Assembly: GCA_000702085.1 (NCBI GenBank)
Contig: JNKP01000004.1
Span: forward strand, 124,001-188,000
DNA: 64,000 nucleotides
Reading direction: 5' to 3'
DNA from: Lachnospiraceae bacterium P6A3
GTDB lineage: Bacteria; Bacillota; Clostridia; Lachnospirales; Lachnospiraceae
Each line of letters starts with the position of its first letter. Position 1 is the first letter of the stretch. The position numbers and the translations under genes are program-made. The notes beneath the pieces were generated by a model. It saw nothing but the letters and a program-made list of their open reading frames with translations, was not told the origin of the DNA and made no database searches. Shown here piece by piece: positions 17,759 through 26,688 of this stretch.

Positions 17759-18751
17759 TTACCTCCAGTCATATATAAGAGCTCCCGGACACTTCCCGGC
17801 GATAAGCCCTTTTATATGATCTTCCATCCGGATCCTTACCTTATCCGGATATTGATAATAGCCGCTTACACAGACATATGGATATTGCACAACTTCCGAT
17901 TCCGGAAATTTCTTTCGCATGTTTTTGAGATACTGATCGGATATCCTGAAAGATCCGATGCTGATATCCCTTACTTTCGATAGGTCTACGGATGAAGCTA
18001 CCTTGTCGATCATAGCCGTATAACTGTCTTCCCAGTTCCTGAAATAGATCATGGGATCAAAGCATAATCTCACGGGAAATCCCGCTTCCATGGCAGCATT
18101 TACGGCACCGATCCTCTCCGAAAGCCCCGGAGTTCCTTTTTCGAACCTTTCCGTCACCTCATCGGGCGAGAGGGTAAAAGCAAATATCGCCCTTTGACTT
18201 ACGGGAAGATTCTTATATATATCGGTGCGCGAACATTTTGTACGAAGCTCCACACTGATGTTTTCGTGCTCGAGAGCCTCCCTGCACCATTCGGATACAA
18301 AGCCCGTGATACTCTCAAGTGCATTCAGGTCCGTATTATAGGAAGCGCAGACATATACCGGAAAATCTTTTTCCAGCTTTTCAATCTCGGCAAAAGTCTC
18401 TTCGATATCCGTAAAAATGCATATATCCCTTCCGGGATACATGCCTTTCAGAAAACAATATTCGCAATCATATATACAGTTCATCACTCCGGGAGAATAA
18501 TAAAAATGCTCATTCCCGAAGCTCTGACAGACAGGCGCTCCTTCATACAGATGCTTTCCGGGATTACGTGCCAGGATAAGCGACCTTCCTGAAGCGCATC
18601 CTTCTTTTCTCAGATCGAAGACGTCCTTGTAATGAACGATATATTCCGGATCACTGCAGCCCAGCCTTTCAAGGATCCTTAAGGTTACGGCATCCGAAGC
18701 CGCATTCTTCTCGACATATATATTCTCAAAAAGAGCATGCGACATAGTCAT
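17759..18751 (-). CDS. SPL-type radical SAM protein
   Basis: The 330-aa protein has a CxxxCxxC cluster (Cys92, Cys96, Cys99 in [17 protein letters not shown]), which binds the 4Fe-4S/SAM centre. The flanking GxxCxSFGNxHFYYSPG context resembles the spore photoproduct lyase (SplB) family. Spore photoproduct lyase repairs thymine dimers in spore DNA, but many family members occur outside spore formers with unknown roles. ATG at 18751 and at 18745 both follow GGAG closely. The start overlaps the small gene 18726-18959. Confidence 0.75.
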   Translation of the reverse strand: MTMSHALFENIYVEKNAASDAVTLRILERLGCSDPEYIVHYKDVFDLRKEGCASGRSLILARNPGKHLYEGAPVCQSFGNEHFYYSPGVMNCIYDCEYCFLKGMYPGRDICIFTDIEETFAEIEKLEKDFPVYVCASYNTDLNALESITGFVSEWCREALEHENISVELRTKCSRTDIYKNLPVSQRAIFAFTLSPDEVTERFEKGTPGLSERIGAVNAAMEAGFPVRLCFDPMIYFRNWEDSYTAMIDKVASSVDLSKVRDISIGSFRISDQYLKNMRKKFPESEVVQYPYVCVSGYYQYPDKVRIRMEDHIKGLIAGKCPGALIYDWR

Positions 18752-18959
18752 ATATCTCCGATAAAACCTTTTTGGAGGAGTTTTTATCGCTGCAGGGAAG
18801 CTTTCCTTCCGCGGTCAGTTTATCCCTCATCTCATCCAGATCAATTCCCGTAAGCGCCGCATAAATGCAGATCTGCCTGAGCCGGTTTTTCATCGATTCG
18901 CTCAGTACCAGATCCGAGGCCAAAACATCGGGAATTTCGGTTTTATTACATGTTTCCAT
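18726..18959 (-). CDS. Small protein upstream of the SPL-type radical SAM gene
   Basis: This 77-aa protein is the first gene of the long operon and overlaps the radical SAM gene by 26 bp. It is largely helical and begins METCNKTEIPDVLASDLVLS, with the segment MKNRLRQICIYAALTGIDLDEMRDKLTAEGKL after it. I do not recognise a family. The gene pair may be coupled by translation, as small partners often are. The overlap makes the gene credible although it is short. Confidence 0.55.
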   Translation of the reverse strand: METCNKTEIPDVLASDLVLSESMKNRLRQICIYAALTGIDLDEMRDKLTAEGKLPCSDKNSSKKVLSEIYDYVACSF

Positions 18960-18969
18960 AATCCATTTA

Positions 18970-18975
18970 AGTATA
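18970..18975 (-). promoter_or_regulatory. Probable -10 box of the minus-strand operon
   Basis: TATACT on the minus strand lies 11 bp upstream of the start at 18959. A clear -35 box was not identified, and the short distance implies a brief leader. It is the only good -10 match in the 102-bp divergent gap on this strand. Confidence 0.35.
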
Positions 18976-19013
18976 CCTTTTTTAAAAATGCCCTACAACA
19001 TAGAAATTTACTG

Positions 19014-19019
19014 TATAAT
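19014..19019 (+). promoter_or_regulatory. -10 box of the plus-strand aminopropyltransferase-like gene
   Basis: A perfect TATAAT preceded by TG lies 43 bp upstream of the start at 19062. No good -35 box is visible at the usual distance. It faces the TATACT box of the divergent operon across the 102-bp intergenic gap. Confidence 0.5.
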
Positions 19020-19061
19020 ATGCCCTGTGGCTCAGGTCACAAACTTATAACGGAGCATATT

Positions 19062-20684
19062 ATGAAATTCGATATTTTAAAAAACAGATATTACCTCTAT
19101 ATCACGGAATTTTTTGCCGGAATGGCCGTCATGGCCGTTGAGCTGGGGGCTTCAAGACTCCTGGCACCTTATTTTTCCTCATCACAGATCGTGTGGACCA
19201 TAATAATCGGAACCATCATGATTGCCATGGCCCTCGGTAACGTTGTTGGCGGAAAATGGGCCGATAAGAACTCGGATCCCGCAAGACTTTTCAGGCGCAT
19301 CCTTATCTCGGCAGTCTGGATCGCATTTATCCCGGTTCTGGGAAAATACATCATTCTCGCCATAACCGGAGTCATGATTGTTACGGTATCAACGGGACTT
19401 CTCATATGGTCCTCTCTGATAGCCTGCATGGTTATCTTCGTATTCCCTCTGTTCCTTTTGGGAACCGTAACCCCTTCCCTTATCAAGTACACCATCTCAG
19501 ACATTGAAGAGAGCGGATCCGTTGCGGGACGCCTGGGCGCATGTAACACCATCGGATCCATTATCGGAACCTTCCTTCCCACCTTCGTAACGATCCCTTC
19601 CGTGGGAACCGGAATGACCTTCCTGATATTCTCCGGAATCCTCCTTGTGATCGGACTGCTCTTTTTCATTTCCCGCAAAACAAAACTTGTTTTATGCACG
19701 GTCAGCACCATTCTCTACGTGATCGCATGCATATTCGGACATACATCACATTTCGCCTTCTGGATATCGGATCTTACATATGAAGGAGAATCCGTTTATA
19801 ACTATCTCCAGGTCACCGATACCGAGTGGGCCACATCCCTTTCCACCAACGTTCTCTTCGGTGTCCAGTCCATCAAGATGAAATCCGGAAACCTGACCGG
19901 AATGTATTATGACTACGCCCTCGCGGCACCCACCATGGCCATGGGTTACGAGGATGAAGACGGAACCGTTACAGGAACCGATAAGCCCGACATCCTTATC
20001 CTGGGAATGGGTACAGGTACCTTCGCCGTCCAGTGCGAAAAATACTTTCCCGGATGCAACATCACCGGTGTGGAGATAGATGAGAAGATCACGGAACTTG
20101 CTCATGAGTACTTCGATCTTCCCGAAGACATTCAGGTTTACACCTACGACGGAAGAGCATTTCTCGAAGCCGATCCCGGAAAATACGATGTCATCCTTGT
20201 TGATGCTTATCAGGACATTACCATTCCTTTTCAGATGAGTTCATCCGAATTCTTCAATCTGGTCAAAGATCACCTTAAAGAAAACGGCATCATGGTCATG
20301 AACATGAACATGCACGGAAACGGTGAGACCGATATCACCACATATCTCTCCGATACCGTTGCCTCCGTCTTCCCCAACGTTGCCACAGTTAACGTAGTGG
20401 GTTCCACCAACAGAGAACTCTTCGCATCCGTTAATACCGACCTCTTTAAATCACTTGAGTCCAATGCCGGTTTTTCATCCGATGACGGCCTCACCTATCA
20501 GCTGGGCAAAGTCATGGCAGGCCTTACCGCATATGAGGGAACCGGACTTATCCTTACAGACGACAAAGCTCCCGTAGAGCTTCTCGGAATGGAAGTAATT
20601 GATACACTTATCAATAATGAGATCGGCTACTATAAGGAGATATATCAGGAAGAAGGTCTGAGCGGACTTATCGAAAGCCTTTGA
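19062..20684 (+). CDS. MFS-like/spermidine synthase-like fusion protein
   Basis: ATG 19062 was chosen because GGAGC lies 6 nt upstream; a longer reading begins at 19020. The 540-aa protein has about seven hydrophobic segments (roughly residues 10-215, starting FAGMAVMAVELGASRLLAPYF). A soluble domain with a Rossmann methyltransferase/aminopropyltransferase fold follows: DILILGMGTGTFAVQC (about 323-338), GVEIDEKITELA and YDVILVDAYQD. Such fusions are common in bacteria but their product is not known to be spermidine. It is the first gene of a two-gene plus-strand operon with the PlsC-type gene. Confidence 0.75.
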   Translation: MKFDILKNRYYLYITEFFAGMAVMAVELGASRLLAPYFSSSQIVWTIIIGTIMIAMALGNVVGGKWADKNSDPARLFRRILISAVWIAFIPVLGKYIILAITGVMIVTVSTGLLIWSSLIACMVIFVFPLFLLGTVTPSLIKYTISDIEESGSVAGRLGACNTIGSIIGTFLPTFVTIPSVGTGMTFLIFSGILLVIGLLFFISRKTKLVLCTVSTILYVIACIFGHTSHFAFWISDLTYEGESVYNYLQVTDTEWATSLSTNVLFGVQSIKMKSGNLTGMYYDYALAAPTMAMGYEDEDGTVTGTDKPDILILGMGTGTFAVQCEKYFPGCNITGVEIDEKITELAHEYFDLPEDIQVYTYDGRAFLEADPGKYDVILVDAYQDITIPFQMSSSEFFNLVKDHLKENGIMVMNMNMHGNGETDITTYLSDTVASVFPNVATVNVVGSTNRELFASVNTDLFKSLESNAGFSSDDGLTYQLGKVMAGLTAYEGTGLILTDDKAPVELLGMEVIDTLINNEIGYYKEIYQEEGLSGLIESL

Positions 20685-20702
20685 TATAAGCGGAGATAAT
20701 CA

Positions 20703-21992
20703 ATGAAGATCAAAACAAAATCTTTATCCTACGAAAAAGTAAGACGCCTTCCACACGCAGCAGTCAGGACCCCGAGAAAACCCAGCCCCGCCTTACGTAA
20801 GCTTATCTATACCCTTGCTTCATCCGAATTAAAGAAAGCGGATTTTACGATTAATGTAGGCGATATGAAAGGCGTAGGCGAAAAGCAGCCCGCACTTTAT
20901 CTCATGAACCACTCATGCTTTACCGATCTTATGATCGCATCCCATGTCATAAAGAGGCCTTATAACATCGTTGCCACAACGGATGCATTTGTGGGAAAAG
21001 AATCCCTCATGAGAGCCATCGGCTGTATACCCACCCAGAAGTTTCAGCCCGACATCAAACTCATCAAAGATATTTCCTATGCTCTGACCAAGCTTAAAAC
21101 TTCGGTCCTTATGTACCCCGAAGCGGGATATACCTTCGACGGAACAACCACCACTCTTCCCGATTCTTTGGGTAAGATGATCAAGATGTTTAATTATCCC
21201 GTGGTGATGATCCTTTCGCACGGTGCGTTTTTGCATGATCCTCTTTACAACGGACTCAGACTCAGAAACTGTAAGATCACCGCAGATAAATACACATTGT
21301 TTTCTCCGGAAGAGATCAAGACTCTTTCCGTAGATCAGATAAATGAAAGAATTCGCGAAGCATTTTCATTCGATAACCTGAAAGAGCAGTGTGAAACAGG
21401 AACCCGCATCACCGAAGATTTCAGAGCTGAAGGCCTTTCCAGGGTTCTCTATAAATGCCCCGTATGCGGCAAAGAGGGAAAAATGCATGCATCCGGCATT
21501 TCTCTTAAATGCGAAGAATGCGGAAGCACATGGGAACTGACAGAGCTTGGCAAGATGGAGTTCAAGGGCGAAGTACCGAAAGAGATGTGCGCTCCGAAAC
21601 TTTTCGATCACATACCCGACTGGTTTAAATGGGAAAGAGAATGTGTCAGAAAAGAACTTGAAGAAGACACGTACCTGTTGGATGTTCCTGTGCACATCTA
21701 CATGATTGTAGATTACAAAGCTTTCTACGAAGTCGGCGACGGAAAGCTTGTTCACAACGAAGAAGGATTCCACCTGACAGGATGTAACGGCAAGCTTGAT
21801 TTCAAGCAAAAACCTCTGGCATCCTACAGCGTCAACTCCGATTACTTCTACTACGAGATCGGAGATATGATCTCCATCGGAGACAAGAACGGACTCTTCT
21901 ACTGCTTCCCTCCCGAAGGAGTCGACGTGGTGGCCAAGACCCGCCTTGCTGCGGAAGAACTATACAAGATAAAGAAAACCTCTGCCCGCTAA
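20703..21992 (+). CDS. PlsC-type acyltransferase with a zinc ribbon
   Basis: The 429-aa protein has the acyltransferase motif NHSCFTDL (HxxxxD catalytic dyad, about residues 67-74) and a later MYPEAGYTFDG, similar to the PlsC substrate-binding block. A CPVCGKEG...LKCEECG zinc ribbon follows near residue 250-272, which is not part of the classical lysophosphatidate acyltransferase. The C-terminal 150 residues are of unknown function. It probably acylates a lipid or lipid-linked acceptor at the membrane. It lies 18 bp after the fusion protein gene. Confidence 0.75.
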   Translation: MKIKTKSLSYEKVRRLPHAAVRTPRKPSPALRKLIYTLASSELKKADFTINVGDMKGVGEKQPALYLMNHSCFTDLMIASHVIKRPYNIVATTDAFVGKESLMRAIGCIPTQKFQPDIKLIKDISYALTKLKTSVLMYPEAGYTFDGTTTTLPDSLGKMIKMFNYPVVMILSHGAFLHDPLYNGLRLRNCKITADKYTLFSPEEIKTLSVDQINERIREAFSFDNLKEQCETGTRITEDFRAEGLSRVLYKCPVCGKEGKMHASGISLKCEECGSTWELTELGKMEFKGEVPKEMCAPKLFDHIPDWFKWERECVRKELEEDTYLLDVPVHIYMIVDYKAFYEVGDGKLVHNEEGFHLTGCNGKLDFKQKPLASYSVNSDYFYYEIGDMISIGDKNGLFYCFPPEGVDVVAKTRLAAEELYKIKKTSAR

Positions 21993-22006
21993 GGCAGAGG
22001 TTTTTT
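21974..22006 (+). terminator. Bidirectional terminator between convergent genes
   Basis: ACCTCTGCC pairs with GGCAGAGGT across a short loop, with A-runs on the left and a T6 run on the right. It overlaps the stop of the acyltransferase gene and separates it from the convergent lipoprotein gene at 22030. Confidence 0.8.
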
Positions 22007-22029
22007 ACTCCTTTCTTATGAATTTATGA

Positions 22030-22737
22030 TTAGGGGACGTATCGGGACTGTAATTCCGAGAATGTCTGATCGAGCTCATCTCCGCGGAGCATTACGCAGG
22101 AATCAAGAATTCTCTGAGCGGTATCAACATCCAGATCGGCGTTGTACCATACGGCAAAGTGCCCGTTTGAAACTGAGTCATAGCCTTCCCAAGGAACATA
22201 ATCGGCCATTTTGGATTCATCTACCAGATACACTACTACGAACTTCTTGTCCTGGTCACAAACCATAATATATGTCTCTTCCTTATCTCCGGTCACCAGC
22301 CTCGTGAAATCAATAGGTGCTTCGTAATATAATCCTTCTTTATTTTCGTGAATATTGCACATGCCGTCCTCAACGTCATAGTCGGCCCAGAAATCTATAT
22401 TACAGCTCCATTCATCTTCCGGTTTCACCCTGAAGCTGGAGTGTACACCTCTTCCGCTGCCCCACTCTATAAAATACATGACCTTAAAATCGGGGGTTTC
22501 ATCTACAGGCTCTTCGGTGGCAGGCTCTTCTTCCTCGGATTCCTCTACCGGCATAGATTTCTCCACTTCTTCAACTGCCTCCTCTTCTTCGTCATCCTCA
22601 AAAGTATCAACATCCTCATTAACAACGGGGGCGTCTGAAACCTCATCTCCCACCGGGGTGGTATTGCCGCAAGCAGCAACGGAAAGCATCATTGCACATA
22701 CGATAACAAATACAACCATTTTCTTCATATTATTCAT
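22030..22737 (-). CDS. Secreted lipoprotein with acidic linker
   Basis: The 235-aa protein has a signal peptide with lipobox SVAACG (Cys23) and a 45-residue acidic linker rich in Glu (FEDDEEEEAVEEVEKS). The globular C-terminal half begins around VMYFIEWGSGRGVHSSFRV. No family was recognised. It lies 51 bp downstream of the 86-aa gene of the CRISPR-linked regulon, so read-through from that promoter is possible. It also has its own GGAG ribosome site. Confidence 0.75.
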   Translation of the reverse strand: MNNMKKMVVFVIVCAMMLSVAACGNTTPVGDEVSDAPVVNEDVDTFEDDEEEEAVEEVEKSMPVEESEEEEPATEEPVDETPDFKVMYFIEWGSGRGVHSSFRVKPEDEWSCNIDFWADYDVEDGMCNIHENKEGLYYEAPIDFTRLVTGDKEETYIMVCDQDKKFVVVYLVDESKMADYVPWEGYDSVSNGHFAVWYNADLDVDTAQRILDSCVMLRGDELDQTFSELQSRYVP

Positions 22738-22788
22738 ATACTATTCTCCTCTTAAACTAAATTGATAAATTATTAAATCCCGGAAGCT

Positions 22789-23049
22789 TTAATCAAATAC
22801 CCAATTATCCTCCTCCCCATTAAGCTCCCAAACAAACTCTCTGATAATGTTCATGGTATGATTTATTGCCTTGTCCCTCTTTGCATAGGTATGGTCTATA
22901 GCTCTCTCAAGCGGTACCTCCTTCTTGAAATACCTATATACATTCTCATTAAACGGAATCCTGAACAGCGACCTGGTTCTTTTGCCATCATTCATATAGA
23001 AATTCAATACTCTGGAATCTTCGTTTTTACACATGATTATTCTTCTCAT
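22789..23049 (-). CDS. Small 86-aa protein of the CRISPR-linked regulon
   Basis: The small basic protein starts MRRIIMCKNEDSRVLNFYMN and has no recognised domain or signal peptide. It contains a C-terminal TMNIIREFVWELNGEEDNWVFD helix-like segment. Translation starts at ATG 23049 after AAAGGAG. Its promoter contains the shared regulon element at 23095-23130, the reason for grouping it with the CRISPR island. Nothing in its sequence suggests a specific role. Confidence 0.6.
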   Translation of the reverse strand: MRRIIMCKNEDSRVLNFYMNDGKRTRSLFRIPFNENVYRYFKKEVPLERAIDHTYAKRDKAINHTMNIIREFVWELNGEEDNWVFD

Positions 23050-23094
23050 TTATCTCTCCTTTGCGTTAAGTTATTTGTTCCTTGCTTACATATG

Positions 23095-23130
23095 TAACTA
23101 GACGTATCCCGGCAAAAATTAACCGTTTTT
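23095..23130 (-). promoter_or_regulatory. Regulon promoter element, site A (86-aa gene)
   Basis: On the minus strand AAAAACGGTT (23130-23121) is followed after 19 nt by CTAGTTA (23101-23095). The element lies 46 nt upstream of the ATG at 23049. It matches four other elements of the island in both half-sites and in exact spacing. It also lies just beyond the stop of the upstream transglutaminase-like gene at 23149. Confidence 0.7.
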
Positions 23131-23148
23131 CGAAAAAATATTTGAAAC

Positions 23149-24192
23149 TTAGAAAAAGTCCTTGTAGTTCTCTATATAGTGGTCACGGCACATCTGTTCC
23201 TGAGAGATCAGGTAATACTTATATGAAATGCCGGTTCTGCTTAAACAATCATCCCAACAGACATCGATACAAAGCCACTGACCGTCCACACATACAATAT
23301 TCCAGGCGTGATTTCCGCCCCATATGGTCTGACAGGGTATACCGAGGGCATACATAAAATACTCAAAGGTTTCCGCATAGCCGTTACAAACCGCAGTGCC
23401 GTTGGTCATAAAGCCATCAATATAGTATGAACGGTTCCCGAAGGAACGGTCATAGTAGCAATTAGCGCACATCCAGTCATGGACAGCATGAATCTTCTGT
23501 TCGGTAGTCATACCGGGGGTGATGATACTCTGGGCAACCTGAATAATCGCAAGTTTTGCGTTTGCGCGGGCGGTGGTAGCCATAACAGGTCTGCCTTCAT
23601 ATACACCCGTGGTCTTATAGTGATTCCATAATGCCTCTGCGGAATAACCGCATTCAGCCGCTATATCCGGATTGAGAGCAGCATAGGAAGCCGCATCAAA
23701 CAAAGCTGCCTCATTGGTTGCGACATTTACCGAATAATTCCATCTTTGCCAGCAATAACCGTTCTCTATACGTGTGCACGCAGAGCTCTGCTGAGTAACC
23801 TTGTAGTCTTCATATGCCTTCCCATTTACGACCATGGAAGAAAAAACGGAGAGACGGCTTGCGGCATAGTTATCTACGGAAACCAAGGTATCGGAAGAAT
23901 CGGTCTCTCCAGCATAAGGAAGCCTTCCTTCGGCAGCACCGCAAAGAAGGTAGTGTGTGTAAAGCATTTGAGGGTCGGTTCCGAATGCAGCTACAACATC
24001 GGGGTAAGAAGCGGCATAAAACTCCGCGTCAAAGAAATTACCGTCAGCCATCTGAATAGGTGCTGCGGGAGCGGAAACAGTCTGAACGGGTGCAGCCTGA
24101 GCAGGAGCGGCCTGGACGGATCCGCTTACACTCATGGTAACGATAACGGCAGCAATAAGGGCAATGATTGATTTAATATTCTTCATATTCAT
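23149..24192 (-). CDS. Secreted transglutaminase-like protein 1
   Basis: The 347-aa protein has an N-terminal signal peptide (about residues 1-28) and an Ala/Pro-rich linker. Two repeats of the FDAxxYAxxNPDIAAxxGxxxxALxxHY type follow (about 54-90 and 165-200). The C-terminal cysteine-protease-like domain shows the transglutaminase triad: Cys269 (TAVCNGYAETFEYFM), His295 (GGNHAWNIV) and Asp310 (CIDVCWDD). These enzymes cross-link or cleave peptides outside the cell. It is paralogous to 29037-30119. Start ATG 24192 or 24186, both after AGGAG. A regulon element (site B) drives it. Confidence 0.8.
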   Translation of the reverse strand: MNMKNIKSIIALIAAVIVTMSVSGSVQAAPAQAAPVQTVSAPAAPIQMADGNFFDAEFYAASYPDVVAAFGTDPQMLYTHYLLCGAAEGRLPYAGETDSSDTLVSVDNYAASRLSVFSSMVVNGKAYEDYKVTQQSSACTRIENGYCWQRWNYSVNVATNEAALFDAASYAALNPDIAAECGYSAEALWNHYKTTGVYEGRPVMATTARANAKLAIIQVAQSIITPGMTTEQKIHAVHDWMCANCYYDRSFGNRSYYIDGFMTNGTAVCNGYAETFEYFMYALGIPCQTIWGGNHAWNIVCVDGQWLCIDVCWDDCLSRTGISYKYYLISQEQMCRDHYIENYKDFF

Positions 24193-24247
24193 ATTCTCCT
24201 TGAAAATAGATTGGTTAATTGTTTCGGGGCATCATCCCCTGCACTAC

Positions 24248-24283
24248 TAAGTAGCCGGAAGGATTGATTTTTTAACCGTTTTT
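24248..24283 (-). promoter_or_regulatory. Regulon promoter element, site B (transglutaminase-like 1)
   Basis: Minus-strand AAAAACGGTT (24283-24274) is followed after 19 nt by CTACTTA (24254-24248). It lies 55 nt upstream of ATG 24192. Together with site C on the plus strand, 20 bp away, it makes a divergent, back-to-back pair of elements over a T/A-rich stretch. Confidence 0.7.
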
Positions 24284-24303
24284 CAAAAAATTATTTTTTT
24301 CAT

Positions 24304-24339
24304 AAAAACGGTTAAAAAATCCAAAGATATTACTACTTA
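24304..24339 (+). promoter_or_regulatory. Regulon promoter element, site C (small plus-strand gene)
   Basis: AAAAACGGTT (24304-24313) is followed after 19 nt by CTACTTA (24333-24339), then by AGGAGG at 24347-24352 and ATG at 24361. The leader would therefore be very short. The spacing equals that of the four other elements exactly. Confidence 0.7.
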
Positions 24340-24360
24340 TGGATATAGGAGGATATGACC

Positions 24361-24792
24361 ATGAATAATAAGAACATTACCAATGAAGAAAAGCTTTTTA
24401 TCGAATATGTACTTAACACAACTTTAATGGAGGAAATAGAAGATTATAAGACGGGCCGATTCCCCGACCTTTGCGATTCAGGTAATGAACCTCTTACACC
24501 CGAGGACAAAGCAGGAAAGGAGATTCTTTATTATGTAAAAAGGTCCATTGCCGAACGAAACAAAGAAATACTCAAAAGAATAAAAAAGAATGTAAAATAT
24601 AAAAAAGCTCTTGATGACCTTAACAAAAATTTCTACGTTGCCTACAATAATACCTTCGGAGTTGTTCCGGTTAATTCATTTAATGCAGGCGAATATCCCG
24701 GTGATGCCGTAAAAAGCCTCTCACCGCAAAAAGATTTCGAGACCGTACTTAGTGAATACGTAGAATACATGCTTGAAGATTTTTATAAGTAA
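24361..24792 (+). CDS. Small cytoplasmic protein 1 paired with transglutaminase-like 1
   Basis: The protein (143 aa from ATG 24361, chosen because AGGAGG is 8 nt upstream) is mostly helical and charged, without signal peptide. It is a paralogue of the protein at 28492-29007: both share NEEKLFIEYV/KEEKYLIEFV near the start and GVVPVNSFNAGEY/GYVPVNINNAKEY near residue 100. Both also end with a segment following FE(T/R)xx-x-EYVxYML type residues. Each paralogue lies beside a transglutaminase-like gene, which suggests a linked function. No family was recognised. Confidence 0.65.
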   Translation: MNNKNITNEEKLFIEYVLNTTLMEEIEDYKTGRFPDLCDSGNEPLTPEDKAGKEILYYVKRSIAERNKEILKRIKKNVKYKKALDDLNKNFYVAYNNTFGVVPVNSFNAGEYPGDAVKSLSPQKDFETVLSEYVEYMLEDFYK

Positions 24793-24794
24793 CC

Positions 24795-24828
24795 AAAAAA
24801 GCTCTGCCCGGTCGGGCAGAGCTTTTCG
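24795..24828. terminator. Bidirectional terminator between convergent genes
   Basis: GCTCTGCCC pairs with GGGCAGAGC across a short loop, flanked by A-run and T-run. It ends the small plus-strand gene and the convergent CARF-HEPN operon that stops at 24848. Confidence 0.85.
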
Positions 24829-24847
24829 TTATGTATGCGGCGGGTAA

Positions 24848-26686
24848 TTAACCAATATACCTGTCCTGAATTCCATCCAAAATGGTTTTCTTATATGAAT
24901 CTATCGTTCCATCCAATTTGATTCCAACCATTTTTTCAAGTAATTTAAGCGCTTCCTTCTCGTCCACAGTTTGTTCGCCTTCTCCGGCATGATTCATACG
25001 ATTACGGAGTATCTTAACTGCAAGATAGTAAGCCATGATCATATATGTTCTTTCGTTGTAATTCACTCCGTTTATTAAAGCCTGAACTTTACCGTCCTTA
25101 AGCCTGCTTATTGCAAATGCTTTCTTCCTGTATATTATATAACCGGCATTATTTTTCGGAGAGGCGATAGCTTTGTAGTCCTCCGAATTATTATATAAGA
25201 AGAAATGACGCCAATATATGTTGCTCCTGGTTTTTAATGCATTCCATATTTCTACTGCTCTGCTCGGAAGATCTCCGGGTTTCTCCTCAACAGCATCCCG
25301 CTCTTCAACGTATTCCATTCTGGGATATATATTTACCGCAAAATCCGGATCTTTCTTTAAATCATCCTTGTAGTATTTCTTCACAAAAGAAACAAACTTC
25401 AACAATGCATCCCGTATTTTTTTATCCTGAATATTATTTGCTTCACATGTTAAATTTTCAATTGCTTGGTCCTTAGTTATAGTATCTGTAAAAGAAACAG
25501 TACTGTTCTTTATTACTTCATATAATTCTCTGACTTCCAGACCTTCGGCGGCTCTGTCATATAATTCGGTATAAAAACCCTCATCATACTTGGTGTGTCC
25601 CAGCTTGGGTTCTATCTGAGAAATATCCACATAATCAGGAATCATATTATGTTCAAAATAATACTTTGGCATTTTATCCACATAAATGGTTATAGCCTGC
25701 TGTATCATATTATTATCAACGCACCATCTGATCATCTTGGGATAATTTATCTCTTTATCGGAGTCCAAATACATTTTCTTACGAATGATCGGTGCCAGGG
25801 ATTTCAGCATTTCAAAGTTTATATCGGACGGATATCCTTCCGAAGCATAATCCTCAACCTTTTTAATTGCCTCATCCAGCTCTTTTACCTTATTATCAAG
25901 GCTTCCGATATCACATATGGCAAGTGCATTTGAAAAATCAATCAATTTTTCAATCATTGTGATTGCTGTATTCTTCCCCTGTAAATCTTCACGGGGAATA
26001 GTTCTGTAGAACTTTTCCAGTTCATGTGCGTTTCCGGTATTTACAAATTCATTAACTCCATTGATCAATTGATACAGATCATATATGTAGTGAATATCAT
26101 ATATATTGTTTTTATACTTATTGGTTTCTTCTTTTACTTTTCTAAAAAGGCTGTAAACAATCTTACCGCAAACAAGTCCCCTGAATTCCAAAAAGCGAAT
26201 CATGGAGGTCATCAGAAAACTGATATCTCTTACACCACCGGTATAATCTATGTATACTTCTTCTCCCTCGGTAACATTTTCAAAACATTTGGATAATTCA
26301 CGATAAAGTTCAGCCGGAAGCTGCTTACCGAAATCCTTGTGGACAAGCTTGTCTTCACAGTCTTTTTCAAAATCATACGGAATACAGCAGAATGCGACAG
26401 AATCATTGCCGTATTCCGACAGCAGCTCCGTTACGTAATCCTTGAAGCGGTCGTATTGAGGTTTATCTTCCGGTTCGGTCATTACTTTGTACGAAGTAAT
26501 GCATATAACACGCTTAAGATTCTTTTTTTCTTTTAATGCAGATTCAATCAGGCACCTTACAGGCGCATCATTTGTTTGTGTCCCAATATAAAGTTCATCA
26601 TCCAAATAGTATTCTTCAGATTGGCTTCCCGGATGATAATCGCTTAAAAACAATAATAAATTGAAATCTACTTTTTCTGCACTCAT
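24848..26686 (-). CDS. CARF-HEPN RNase, Csm6/Csx1-like (TM1812-type)
   Basis: The 612-aa protein begins with a CARF-like domain: LLLFLSDYHPGSQSEE at the N-terminus and VYIDYTGGVRDISFL at 144-158. The D-T-G-G-x-R arrangement is typical of TM1812-type CARF proteins that bind cyclic oligoadenylate. The C-terminus carries a HEPN RNase motif, RxxxxH (Arg561-His566 in LRNRMNHAGE). Such enzymes cut RNA when Cas10 makes cyclic oligoadenylate. It is the last gene of the operon, 2 bp after the sigma-like gene. A long middle region (about 180-500) is helical and unassigned. Confidence 0.8.
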   Translation of the reverse strand: MSAEKVDFNLLLFLSDYHPGSQSEEYYLDDELYIGTQTNDAPVRCLIESALKEKKNLKRVICITSYKVMTEPEDKPQYDRFKDYVTELLSEYGNDSVAFCCIPYDFEKDCEDKLVHKDFGKQLPAELYRELSKCFENVTEGEEVYIDYTGGVRDISFLMTSMIRFLEFRGLVCGKIVYSLFRKVKEETNKYKNNIYDIHYIYDLYQLINGVNEFVNTGNAHELEKFYRTIPREDLQGKNTAITMIEKLIDFSNALAICDIGSLDNKVKELDEAIKKVEDYASEGYPSDINFEMLKSLAPIIRKKMYLDSDKEINYPKMIRWCVDNNMIQQAITIYVDKMPKYYFEHNMIPDYVDISQIEPKLGHTKYDEGFYTELYDRAAEGLEVRELYEVIKNSTVSFTDTITKDQAIENLTCEANNIQDKKIRDALLKFVSFVKKYYKDDLKKDPDFAVNIYPRMEYVEERDAVEEKPGDLPSRAVEIWNALKTRSNIYWRHFFLYNNSEDYKAIASPKNNAGYIIYRKKAFAISRLKDGKVQALINGVNYNERTYMIMAYYLAVKILRNRMNHAGEGEQTVDEKEALKLLEKMVGIKLDGTIDSYKKTILDGIQDRYIG

Positions 26687-26688
26687 CG

